Shown: piece after piece, positions 43,552-53,949 of the stretch
Numbering within the stretch: the first letter of the stretch is position 1
How the letters are laid out: every line of letters starts with the position of its first letter
Assembly: GCA_026770025.1 (NCBI GenBank)
Contig: JAMXDE010000007.1
Span: forward strand, 2,480,001 to 2,544,000
Reading direction: 5' to 3'
DNA from: Craspedostauros australis
Taxonomy: Eukaryota; Bacillariophyta; Bacillariophyceae; Mastogloiales; Achnanthaceae
Length of the DNA: 64,000 bases
The notes under the pieces: generated by a model
Database searches by the model: none
Seen by the model: the letters and a program-made list of their open reading frames with translations, nothing else
Told to the model about the DNA's origin: nothing
Made by a program: the position numbers and the translations under genes

Positions 43552-44772
43552 ATGTCCGATGCACAGGAAAACAGCAGCAAGGCAGTGCCCAGCACCACCG
43601 TGCAAGACGTATCCACCATATGCAAGCTTTTGAAAAAGTGCCACCGAAGATCGAGGGTGCAATGGGAGGATTCAGAGTTATCCCCGGCCGACATGGAGGC
43701 ACCGTTCGTATGGAATCTAAATCCAGAGGACTGGGTCACACTGATCCGACACCGATGCTTCTGGAGCAGTCTACGCAACTTCATTTGCAAGCATCGATTC
43801 GTCACGATTGGTCCACTCAGTCTTGTGCAAAAGAATTACAACGAAATCACCAAAAAATTTGAAGGTAGGGCGCTTTACGAAGTTGACGATATTCAGGTGT
43901 TCACAGGAGACTCCATTTGGAACATGTCGGATGCGCACGCCGACCTCGTACGAAATCTTCTGCACTTTACGACATTTGAGACTACCAAGACAATCTCGAC
44001 CTCCCCTTCAGTGGCAGATGCCCTCTTGACGGTCGTATGTCGTGATCAACAGGTGCCGCTACACTATTCATGTAGGCCTTCGAATGGACACGCTGCTTCG
44101 TCGACGATGACGATCCGGTCTTCAATTTGTCGGCGAGCCAACAACGAACATGAGTACCTCGGATTCGATTGTACGAGGACGCAAGTGGCAGTATGCACCC
44201 TAGCGCCAGACCTTTCCACAGACGTTTTCAAATTGCCACTGCGCCTCACCAAGGTGCACATCACACGACCACAACCACCGAATGGAAACATTGATACTTG
44301 GATGAACCCGGTGGTTTTGGCGCTGTCAAAATCCTCCCACATCCAAGAGATTTTTCTCTCGCTGAACCTGAGTTCCGGACAAGAACTGGACTACTTGCTG
44401 TTGCTCCTCTCCAACCCGTCGCTGAAGTCATTGACTTTCGTCGTTTCACCAACCTCATTCAGCGCTATTTGTGGACAGACTGCTGCCATCGTCGATATGA
44501 CGAATCGAACGGGAACCATTGAGGAGTTGGAGATTTTTTACCTGGATCGAGGTTCCCGGAAATCGGTTGAGAGGCATTGTCCAGGTCAAATTAGCTCAGC
44601 GGTGAGGCAGAACAAAACCTGGCGTATGCTCAATCAATTGGCTACCGATGGCAACATCAAATTGTTATCACAAACGCTCCACAAATGCCATCTCCGGACG
44701 AATCCTGACTTGCTTTTCGATCTCCTCTCCCAGCACACAGGACTTTTCGATGGACTCCACGGAACGAAGTAA
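43552..44772 (+). CDS. Protein with weak leucine-rich-repeat features, 406 residues, function unknown
   Basis: I do not recognise the family. The frame opens at 43,366, but the ATG at 43,552 (MSDAQENSSKAVPS) fits better as a start. The first part is helical and Trp-rich (PFVWNLNPEDWVTLIRHRCF near 50-70). In the second half leucine-spaced segments appear: LPLRLTKVHIT, SSHIQEIFLSLNLSSGQ, NPSLKSLTFVV and TIEELEIFYLD, with spacing of about 25-30 residues, as in divergent leucine-rich repeats. There is no signal peptide or membrane segment. It lies head-to-head with the Sec14-like gene. Confidence 0.6.
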   Translation: MSDAQENSSKAVPSTTVQDVSTICKLLKKCHRRSRVQWEDSELSPADMEAPFVWNLNPEDWVTLIRHRCFWSSLRNFICKHRFVTIGPLSLVQKNYNEITKKFEGRALYEVDDIQVFTGDSIWNMSDAHADLVRNLLHFTTFETTKTISTSPSVADALLTVVCRDQQVPLHYSCRPSNGHAASSTMTIRSSICRRANNEHEYLGFDCTRTQVAVCTLAPDLSTDVFKLPLRLTKVHITRPQPPNGNIDTWMNPVVLALSKSSHIQEIFLSLNLSSGQELDYLLLLLSNPSLKSLTFVVSPTSFSAICGQTAAIVDMTNRTGTIEELEIFYLDRGSRKSVERHCPGQISSAVRQNKTWRMLNQLATDGNIKLLSQTLHKCHLRTNPDLLFDLLSQHTGLFDGLHGTK

Positions 44773-45218
44773 ACTGCCACAGAGTATGACATCAAAGTTC
44801 GAATCCGTGCTCTCGAATTGGCAATGCTATCTCTATTCCGCAACCATTCCGGGTGCTCTTCGCGGGACGGTGCAGCGGCGCTACTCTGCACAACAACAGA
44901 CAGCTATCCGAAGCAAATGAACTTCAGCTGGCTCATACGTCGATACCAATAGAACATCTATCCAAACCAAAGTATTGGTTGTTTTGTGTGATTTTGTGCC
45001 TTATTATCTTGGAATGTGGAGGTTGCCTCCCTATCTTCTTCGTCGCGCGTAATGTCCTTGTAATATGTAAGTTCGGTACTTTTCATTGATGGAAGCAACG
45101 AAGATGCCTGGTGACAACCCGGTCGTCATATTGATTCCGGCTTGGCGCTTCATGGATGGCATCATGCACGGCATAATGGATCGTATCATGCCTGGGATTG
45201 AGCATTGCATGCAGCCCA
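44773..45218. other. Spacer between convergent genes
   Basis: No gene is seen. Confidence 0.45.
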
Positions 45219-47339
45219 TCAGTAGAACTGCGTGGACTTGTAGGTCAAGAGGCCGAGGGCAAGAATGCGGAACACCAGGAAGAGCATCAACAAGATGAGC
45301 CAGTACCACCAGATCTCATCGTCGTCGGCATCCATGCTGTCGATGACGTCGAGGCACTTCTCGGCTGGCTCGCAGTCGTCGAATTCCTTCAATACGGCAA
45401 TGCGCAGCGAGTACGTGAGGGAGCAGAGGTACTGCGCCCAGCGCAGCCAGGATGGGATGAGATCGGTGGCAACGAAAAATCCTGCGAACAGCATCTGCGG
45501 GACGAACAGCAGTGGGAGCATCTCCGTGGCTGTTTGGACCTCGTCCACGGCACCGCCCAGGGCAACCGCCAAGGCCGCCGACACCATCGACAGGACAAAG
45601 TTGACGAAGAGGAACGGGATGAAGGCCATTTGCAGGTTGATCATGTAGTACGAGATGAGGGACATCACCAAGATCTGCGTGAAGGTGAGGAAGGCCTCCA
45701 CGGAGAGGCGGGAGAGGAAGTAGGGGACGATGTTGTAATGGTTGGTGGAGTATTCGCGCAGAAAGATGGGGCGTTGCGCAGGGAACTCGAGCAAGGCGTC
45801 GTCCGCGGTTCCGAACATTGCCATCAGGAGCATGGTGATCAATGCGCCCCAGCGGCTTTGAACGTTTGGCTGCAAGGATGGATCTTTTCCGCCGACATCC
45901 CAAAAGATGATTCCGATGAGGACGGAGAGGAAGATGGTGATGCCGAAACGGACCCCAATCGCAGCCATGTCGCGCTTCAACGCGATGAATTCTCGTGTGA
46001 AGAGAAGCTTGGATTGGATCCAGATGGAGACACGGCGCATGTCGATAAACTCGCCACCATCGCGGATCTCGGATCTTTGGGTCAAGCCCAGTGCGTCTCG
46101 CCCCGCCTCGTTCATTCCATCGAGTGGCTCGGGGAGCTCGCGCTTGTCTTTCGGGAAGAAGCCATTCTCCTCTAGCATCTTGATGTCCTTGATCTGCGCA
46201 ACCGACATGATGTGATCCGCTGCATTGTAGTACATCGGGACCGGATGGTTGCGCTCCGCAAAGTAGTCGGGAATGTCCGGAACGGATCCCTGATACATCA
46301 CGCGTCCCTTGCTCATGAGGATAAGGTGATCGAAGGAGTTGAAGATCTCGCTGGACGGTTGGTGGATTGTGAAGAGGACGCTGGCACCGGAGTTAGCGAC
46401 CTTCTTCAGCACCTCGCAGAGCTGAACAGCGGAGAAGCTGTCCAGGCCGGAGGTTGGTTCGTCAAGGAAGACCAGCGGTGGCTTCGTCACCAGCTCCACT
46501 CCGACGGAAGTGCGCTTGCGCTCGCCGCCGCTGATGCCCTTGATGAGTGCACCTCCAATGATTGTGTCAGCGCACTCCTCGAGACCGAGCTCGGCGAGCA
46601 TGCGGTCGGTCAAGTCCGTGATGTCTTCATCGGTCGTGGAGCGAGGGAGACGGAGCCTCGCAGAAAAGGCCAACGCCTCTCGAGGAGTGGAGGTGTGTGG
46701 GAGAGAGTCGTCTTGTGCCACGAACGCGATTTGTTGGCGAACTTGAATGTCGGACGGGTCGACGATGTAGTTGTTCAAACGCACATCCGCGGAGATGGTG
46801 ATACGTCCTCGGGTGGTGGAACGGCCAGCCAGGATGTTCAAGAGCGATGTCTTGCCGGCCCCGCTGCGTGGTGTGCGGAAAGTATGAGGGGTCAATATGT
46901 GAGCAGGCAGGGATGCGATGAAGTAGATGCGCTGATGACATGGGGCAAAATAAAACAAAACGTTTCCACAAGAAACTATTGATCTCGCATCGATAAAAGC
47001 AGGAATGGACGGCACAACAGCGTCGGTATTGATTCTTTTTCAAGCTCCGACGAGTATGTTGTTCGAAACATACCTTGGGCCCATGATCGCGGTGGTTTGC
47101 TTTGCTGGCACTTCCCCCCAGACAGAGTCCAAGAGCTTGCGATCCTCGACGCCTTCCTTGTTGGACGCAAGGGTCATGTTAACCTTGCTCCAGGTCAAAG
47201 TCTTGCCATCACGTTCTGCGAACAGATCGCCTTTGCCATTTCCATTGCCCTTGGCCTTCTCTGTTGCCGGCTTCGACATGATGACCTCCATGCCGTTGAC
47301 CTTCTCGACGGGTACAGATACGGGTTCCTTTGTTGTCAT
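45219..47339 (-). CDS. ABCG-family (WHITE-type) half-transporter, two exons, 636 residues
   Basis: Exon 1 is 47,074-47,339 and exon 2 is 45,219-46,863. The 210-bp intron (GTATG donor at 47,073, CGCAG acceptor ending at 46,864) splits the Walker A motif: exon 1 ends in MGP plus two bases, exon 2 restores SGAGKTSLLN. The nucleotide-binding domain (about 45-290) has Q-loop FVAQDD, signature GISGGERKRTS, Walker B LVFLDEPTSGLDS and H-loop TIHQPSSE. The C-terminal half has about six membrane segments, among them VRFGITIFLSVLIGIIFW, LISYYMINLQMAFIPFLFV and WWYWLILLMLFLVFRILAL. NBD-before-TMD order and lone half-size identify ABCG; such proteins dimerise to export lipids or sterols. The start is the ATG at 47,339 (MTTKEPVSVPVEK). 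Confidence 0.95.
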
Positions 47340-48787
47340 CTTCGTTGGTTTTGTGTGATAGTTGTTTGGGCGTGTGTCGGTGTTGGTGATGGTGGGTATC
47401 TGCGGAGGAGGAGCAGTTCACTTCGTTGCTTTGGTTTTCAATTGAGATTGAAATCGTATTATGAGGACAGCTGAATGAGCAGGATTGGATGGGTGAACCG
47501 GAAGCCTGAGCGGACGGATCACTCAATGAACGTAGAAAATGAGGGCTGACACCGCAATCGCAACCACAAAGTCCGTGTTGCGTACAGCAATGCCAACACT
47601 CACTCTCAAGATCGTTGCCGAGGGGCGCGATCTTCGAGAGACTTGATACGATTGAGTGTCGATGGCCAAGTAGCGAAGGGAGCATGAATTGGAGAATTCT
47701 CAGGTTGTTGATCCTCGACGTTCCGTGGTACCTCAAGCCAGTCCAATGCGCTTCGAACAGGAAGCCGAGACCAACTTTCTTGCAGCTGCGCATCGTTGAT
47801 GTTTGGCAGGGTACCGTGTGGAGAGGTGATATTGCGGCATGCAGCCACCTCGAATTGATCTCATGGTTTGGAGTGGATCCGGAGTGCCCAAGATGTCGTT
47901 GCGATGGATGGTCTCGCCTCTCTCCAGAAGCCTTTCTCCTCCAACCCCCTGTCACAACCGAACTTGCGAACAAAAGCAAAATCACTCTGCCTTGCTTGAT
48001 GGGTCGAAAGCTGTTCGTTGGAACAAACTTGGGGTGGACAAGCAAGACTTGGAATACGTCTTTGTGAAGGGGTCGAACAAAAGAGACTTCCAGACGTTCC
48101 CTTTGTACCCTCTCCGCATGTGGTTGTCATGTCGGAGAGAGGAGCGACACCCGAATCTATTGTGATTTCTGTGTGATGGCTGCAGTCTCTCGTGGTGGGC
48201 GTCGCGATGTCAAGCGGCAACCGAATCGCAAGATTTTGCCGCCAACCAGAACCGCAACAAGAACCGCCCCTTGAGTGTTGATGTTTGGATTCGCCTCGGG
48301 GGAGAGTGTTGTGCATCCCTCACATGGAAGACACGACCAACACCGCCAACAAGAGAACAAAGCGAAAGTGGAAGCGAACGCGTGGTCTCGCTTCGGACAG
48401 CTCCCTCCAGGCAAGCCGGCGTGGCAACTCCTCACGTTGTCACGCACGTATTCATATGTGCGTCGGCTTAGTCATACGAAGGTAGAGATCAGGAACAATC
48501 GTGCGTAAATCGCAAAGAACATTTGCCAACACGGCACGTGGCTCTCTCTGTCTGCTCATGTCTGCAGGTATTGTCAATGAAATTGGAGCAGAAGCTAACA
48601 CTTAACATTTAGCATTCCATTGCGAGCGTTGCGTTGCCTTTCATCACATCCATCTGCCCCTTTCCACGCGACGAACATACCCATCCAATTCAGCCTGAGT
48701 CATTTCGTCGCTTCACTCGATCTGGGAAGGTGCCGCAACATGATCATGATGGATTCATGGCGATTCCACATCATCTCCCCTTCTTCT
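47340..48787. other. Intergenic stretch, 1.4 kb
   Basis: It is upstream of the ABCG gene and downstream of the methyltransferase gene. No supported gene. The longest frame (47,209-48,045 minus) overlaps the ABCG first exon in another frame and has no family features. Confidence 0.45.
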
Positions 48788-49444
48788 TCAGTTCATTGTG
48801 TTGCCAGTTTTACCAGCGAGGCTGGAGATGAAGTAGAAGTTCATGTCTCCGCACGCGATCTCCTCGGAAATCTCCACGTTCGAAAATCCGGCATCCTTCA
48901 TCTTGTCCATGCAAACATCCCAATCCTGGTTGACGAAGACAACTTCATCGTTTCTCTTGACGGTGTCGCAAACACCGAAGATGACCTTGGCATCTGGCTT
49001 GCAAACCCGGCGCAATTCGGTGAGGTACTCCTCGAGCGGATTGAGGAAGTAGATGACGTTGAGCGCGTAGATGGCGTCGATGGAAGAATCCTCCAGGAAG
49101 CTCAGGTCCTTGGCGTCGTTGTCGTGGATGGAGAGCAGTCCCGAGTCGATGTCGGCCTTGAACTTGTCACCGAGCAAGTCACGGAACCGCTGGGAGATCT
49201 CAACACCGTGGATGGTCTTGCATTTCTTGCTGGCAATGAGCTCGGTCATGGAAAAGCCGTTGCCGGGTCCCAATTCGACGACCGAAAGGGAAGAATCGCC
49301 GTCGCCGAGCGTGTCGAGCTGAAGCCGATTGATGATCTCAATGGAGGAGATGGAGTTGAACTTGACCATCAGATTCTGTGCAAACCATCCAATCAATCCA
49401 CCTTGCGGTGCTCTCATGTTCGGTGCGAGCCAAGACTGAAGCAT
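48788..49444 (-). CDS. Class I SAM-dependent methyltransferase, 218 residues
   Basis: Motif I is VVELGPGNGFSM, followed by IHGVEISQRFRDLL (motif post I, acidic residue for the SAM ribose), LSIHDNDAKDLSFLEDSSID (motif II region) and IYALNVIYFLNPLEEYL, then ELRRVCKPDAKVIFGVCD. This is the Methyltransf_11 pattern of small-molecule methyltransferases. The substrate is not evident. I start at the ATG at 49,444 (MLQSWLAPNMRAPQGG) because the 47 upstream codons are Ser/Thr-rich and unlike the family. The NMRAPQGGLIGWFAQNLM segment is typical of a substrate-side N-terminal helix. It is smaller than two-domain relatives and has no membrane segment or targeting peptide that I can see. Confidence 0.88.
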   Translation of the reverse strand: MLQSWLAPNMRAPQGGLIGWFAQNLMVKFNSISSIEIINRLQLDTLGDGDSSLSVVELGPGNGFSMTELIASKKCKTIHGVEISQRFRDLLGDKFKADIDSGLLSIHDNDAKDLSFLEDSSIDAIYALNVIYFLNPLEEYLTELRRVCKPDAKVIFGVCDTVKRNDEVVFVNQDWDVCMDKMKDAGFSNVEISEEIACGDMNFYFISSLAGKTGNTMN

Positions 49445-50408
49445 CGTGTTGTGTATGGTAGAGGACTCGTGGAGTCTTCGTTCTTTTTCGAGCGAGCTTG
49501 TGGTTGTGCTTCGGCAACTTGCTTGAATTGTGTGTCCACTGCTACATGTAGCCGTCCGTGTACTCGCAGGGTGCCTCGGAAGCAACCCTCATCGTCAAGT
49601 CGTCGCTGCTCGTGTTCCTGAGATCGGCAATGGTGATGCCGATGGTGGTCGGTCACGTCAGTGAGCAAGGCGAACGGTGCCATAACCGCCGCTCCAACGT
49701 GGCCATGCCCATCTCCCCCTCTTGATTTGTTGGCACTCGTCCACAGCTCTTGCGTGTGTTCGTGTGCAATAACTTGGCGCGAAAGACGTTTGGGTGTTCT
49801 TTGGAAGTTTCCGGAATGTTTGTCAGGGCGCAAATCCGAATCTACCTACGTCGTGGAAGTTCTTGGATGTTCATCGCCAAGGCCATGCGTCATCCAACAA
49901 GCGACGCCGCTGTCACCGCGAGTTGGTTCATGCCATGGGTGTTCTGCCCACGCGCTTGGAGCATGTCAACATGTGATACTCTCACTGTGGTGTTTGAACT
50001 ATCGCCTGGGTACTCTCATGTACGATTATCGTTCACTAATACTATGCTCAACTTCGCAAGAGCATCGCAAGGAACGCCTGTTCGTGATGTGTCGCAGAAA
50101 TGATGCATCCAAATCTACAAGTTGCGAGTACATACAGGTGCTACATGGCGTCAGCAGTTGTGCCTGTGATTACGTACAATCGCGATGGATGATACGAGGT
50201 AGCAGAGCGCGGTATCCGTATCCGCATCCGTGCCCGTATGGTGCAGTGTTGTGCTCACTCTCCAATTGTTGCAAGGTGCCGTCCCCCTCAAAACTGTCCT
50301 TTTCCCACGGCTTGGTTGTGGTTGTGATCCGACGATGATCTTCGACTCGACGCTGCTTTATTGTGATAACGTGGGACATTGTATTGTGTTGCGTTGCGTT
50401 GTTCGCCA
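49445..50408. other. Intergenic stretch
   Basis: No supported gene. Confidence 0.45.
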
Positions 50409-52664
50409 TTATGCCACCCTTGCCTTCATCTGGGATTGGTCTTCACTGTCACGCGGCTGTGCAACCGTTGCCGCCGCCGCGTCTTCTGCTCCTGTTGATG
50501 ACAGCGGCAGTGGCAACGAATCAGCATCCATGACAGGATTTCCATGGTTCTGCGTCGCGAGTTTTAGCGCCGGTGTCATCATCAGCGGCATCAGCGGCGT
50601 TGCTGTATTTCCTTCCACGACCATCGGACCCAACTGCATTGCTGTTGCCGTGACCGTCGCCGATGTGCCGGGTGATCGTGTGATGGGTTCTATCGGTGCC
50701 CCTTCGGTAGCCTCAGATGCCGCGTTGTCATCCATGTCAACATCAACATCAACGGCAGGCGCGGTTGAAGATGTCTCCGTCATGTCTACCTCTGGCGGCG
50801 TTTCGTGTTGCTGCTGTTCATTCCCCAGGCTAATGGACCTCAGCGATTGATTCAGATCATCCTGTGACGCGTCGACGCTCGATAAGTTCGCGTGGATAGC
50901 TCGATGAGATTGTCCCTGACTGCTCCCGTTGTCCCATTTGTTGTTCCCATTGCCGGCATGATTCGTTCCGTCCCCATTTTGCGAAGTGCTCGCATGATGA
51001 TTGTCATCATGTGCAGCGCCGTTGGCATACGCGCCATTCCCGTCGTGGTCGTCCCTGCCATCGTCAGCGCCGCATCCGTACCACGCATCACGAGCATCCT
51101 GCAGAAATTCGTCAATTTCCTGCTGATCCTTCATCCCCTGTATCCATGCGCGGTTGGTGCACGGACGTGTGACCATCTGGTATTCGTAGGATAGCTGGTG
51201 CCAATCGCAGTAAATGCCGAGGTCGTACTGTCGGTCCTGCTCGTCGAGGACGGCGATCCACGCTGCCAGCTTGTGCTGTGATCTCCATCGGCTCCCCTCC
51301 TTCGTCTTGGACTCGCAGCCTCTGGAGCAGAGGAGGTCCATTTCTCGATCGTAGAGCTGCATTGTGTCGAATTGATCGGCCTTCTCGTCCTCCGCGATGT
51401 CATCGTCGGTGTCACTATCATCCTCCAGCATGCGTGATCTTCCTGCGGATGATGTCGATGATGCTGATGAAGAGGATGACGACGTTGCCGATGCAGTAGA
51501 CGACCTCCGCTTGCTGTTCCCTCGGCTAGCTTTCTTTTGCTGTTTGCGTTGATTCTGAGTTTGGTATTGGTACTTCTGCCTGTAAAAGTCCTGCTCCTCC
51601 TGATACAAGTCGCGGCCGCTCATGATGGCCTGCGCGGTGCGTTGGACCTCGTTCTTCATGGCGCGGAACTCCGAGCTTGAATACCAGACAATATCCAGCA
51701 GAGCGTTTGGCATGTCCGCAACGTGTATTGTGGGGCGGACGTATATTTTCGGCGCAAATCGCACCGATCTCTTACCTCGCCGTCTCGGTGACAAGCCCAT
51801 GCGGCCCAAAGGACTGATGATGGCCCTTCCGCCAGGAGCAGCGACGTTGTGCGGGGTCCTTTGCGGTTGAGGCGGTGATCCGAATTGAGCAGATGAAGCC
51901 GATGCAGGCGTGGAGACGGAGACGTGCGGCTGCGAATGCCTCCTTCCCAACTGGTGTTGAACGGGCGGCTGTTTGCAAGGCGCAGGCACGTGAATGTTTG
52001 CGTTCCCGCCTGCAGATGAGAAGGTAGCCACCTTGGCCTGCGGCGATGTCGGTGGTTGGGATAAGTCTGTCGTTAGGGTTGTCGAGAAAGTGGATGCGAA
52101 TGTCTGCGGTGGTATCGTCTGCTTCAAACAGCTCTTGAGCGGCTTTCCGTTGGCCTTCGATAATGATACGGACACGGGGGCTTTCCTTTGACTCTTCGGG
52201 TGAGGAACGGCACGAAAGTAATTCTGCTTTGGCCTTTTCTCCCCTTTATCGCCAGGACTACTGTTGCTGCCGCTGCTGCCTGTGTTGTCGTTGGAATCGT
52301 CATTCGTGTTAGTGCCAGAGCCGTCGTTGCCAGTGTTGCCAATGTTACCGGACGACCCATCATGTCTCCTCTCTTCCTCTGCCTGCTGGATTTGCTGCTG
52401 GGTGAGAGAAACTGCTCGCACTGCGGGGGTGGGTATGGTGTCAACGATGTTTCTGGGTCTCAGGGGAGATCGTGCCGGAATGGGATCATCATGTCGTTTG
52501 GGCGGAATCAGGGGTGGCAGTGTGGCGGCCAGCGGATTAGTGGTGGCGGAAGCAGTGGCATCAGCGGCAGCGGCAGCAGCAGACTCAGCATGTTGATTCA
52601 CAGGCCCCGATTCTTCCCGACTGCTGCCTTCCTTCAGGTCCTGGCTCTGATCATCGGACGCCAT
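50409..52664 (-). CDS. Large disordered protein with a WYS-type core, stramenopile-type, 751 residues
   Basis: I start at the ATG at 52,664 (MASDDQSQDLKEGSS); the frame is open to 52,961. Most of the protein is low in complexity: Ala, Asn/Gly/Asp, Pro and Ser runs. One central segment (about residues 305-375) looks folded: KRSVRFAPKIYVRPTIHVAD, then LLDIVWYSSSEFRAMKNE and RTAQAIMSGR. Proteins with this I/VWYS..E...K pattern after an SVRF strand recur in diatoms as I recall; their role is unknown. A second ordered stretch (about 440-530) contains MDLLCSRGCESKTKEG and HKLAAWIAVLDEQDRQYD, which looks like the usual downstream partner of the WYS core. No signal peptide or membrane segment. Confidence 0.75.
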   Translation of the reverse strand: MASDDQSQDLKEGSSREESGPVNQHAESAAAAAADATASATTNPLAATLPPLIPPKRHDDPIPARSPLRPRNIVDTIPTPAVRAVSLTQQQIQQAEEERRHDGSSGNIGNTGNDGSGTNTNDDSNDNTGSSGSNSSPGDKGEKRPKQNYFRAVPHPKSQRKAPVSVSLSKANGKPLKSCLKQTIPPQTFASTFSTTLTTDLSQPPTSPQAKVATFSSAGGNANIHVPAPCKQPPVQHQLGRRHSQPHVSVSTPASASSAQFGSPPQPQRTPHNVAAPGGRAIISPLGRMGLSPRRRGKRSVRFAPKIYVRPTIHVADMPNALLDIVWYSSSEFRAMKNEVQRTAQAIMSGRDLYQEEQDFYRQKYQYQTQNQRKQQKKASRGNSKRRSSTASATSSSSSSASSTSSAGRSRMLEDDSDTDDDIAEDEKADQFDTMQLYDREMDLLCSRGCESKTKEGSRWRSQHKLAAWIAVLDEQDRQYDLGIYCDWHQLSYEYQMVTRPCTNRAWIQGMKDQQEIDEFLQDARDAWYGCGADDGRDDHDGNGAYANGAAHDDNHHASTSQNGDGTNHAGNGNNKWDNGSSQGQSHRAIHANLSSVDASQDDLNQSLRSISLGNEQQQHETPPEVDMTETSSTAPAVDVDVDMDDNAASEATEGAPIEPITRSPGTSATVTATAMQLGPMVVEGNTATPLMPLMMTPALKLATQNHGNPVMDADSLPLPLSSTGAEDAAAATVAQPRDSEDQSQMKARVA

Positions 52665-53949
52665 CGTCGGCTCTCCTCGAATTGATTGGTCTATCCTGTC
52701 CAATGCTGCCCTATCCCGTCTTCTGATCAATGAGTTGCTGTCGTCGTCGCCGTCTTTGCCTTCGTCGTTATCGTGAAGTGCTGTGATGCGGATGCGACCC
52801 AAGGTTTCATTTGTATTCCACGAACTTGTTGCTGCTGTCGAAGCTGGCGATGCCCTTGATGTCTTTGATGTCCTTGCTGCCCGTGATGTACAGGAACTCA
52901 AGCATGCAGAGCAGAGCAGCTGAGGAGAGGGCTGTGCACGTGTGTTGCTTCTTCCTTGCACCTTTCGTTTCCTTGCGATCTTTGCTTCCTATGCGAATAG
53001 CCGTATTAGTACCCACTCTGTGCTATCCGCTATCTCATGCGCTGTCTGTTGAGCGTTGGGCGTTGTCGCTGCTTCTTGACCGATGATGCTGGCTTCTTTG
53101 TCGTTATTGGGACAGTGATGGTAATGATGGTAGCGGTGGCAATGACGATCGCAACAGTGATGGTGTCGATCCTCCGACGGCAAAGTTGGTTGTGTGTCAT
53201 ACGCACATGCGATCACGAGCGCAGTGGCTTTCGGAGCGTTGACTGGGAGAGCGCGCACACGGCCGTCCCCGTTGTTCTCGGTTCTGTTTTGTTGAGCCCT
53301 TCTGCCTTTGTGCACGTCACTGAACGTGATCCTTCCTTGTTCTTGTGTCACAGCGCGGGGATTCACTCCTTTTTCGTTTTTCCGCCGTTTCTGTCTGTCG
53401 TGTGTCGGTCTCCACCCGACTTTGTGTCTTTCTAGTTTCGACCAGATGGAATGGGTGTGGTGATCGTTTTGAACAGACACAAAAGTGAGAAACGAGATCT
53501 CGGAAGTACTCTACACATCCATGCAAGGATTCACAGACAAAATGATAGTGAGAACACGGAACGACAAGAACTCGCTTCTGTCAAACATGACGTCATCGGC
53601 GACAACCTTCAAATCCAAACTTGGATCGAAAAACACCTCAGAAGATGCCAACCACGATGATGTCAAACCACCAAGACCGCCGCTCATGGAAGGCAAGACA
53701 GACGGATCCTCGCAAGCTTCCTCCAGGAGCGGGACCTGCTTGTATGCAAGAGACACGAGGAGGCGGCAGGGCAGCGTCATAATCCGACCACACTCAACGC
53801 CATACACGTGCACTTGACCTCCCGTACGCTCAAATCCACCAAGCAGCAACAGAGCAAGAGACAGAGAGGCAGGAAGCCAGAATCTATCCGCACAAGAAGC
53901 GCTGCATTCGTCGGTTCTTTCGTTTTCTCTGTCTTTCTTTCGCAGACTG
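52665..53949. other. Intergenic region between divergent genes
   Basis: Holds the promoters of the flanking genes. A coding leader of the left gene to 52,961 is possible. No other gene is supported. Confidence 0.45.

Noticed and set aside
47209-48045. A 278-codon minus-strand frame
   Set aside because: It overlaps the ABCG first exon in another frame and lacks recognisable motifs.
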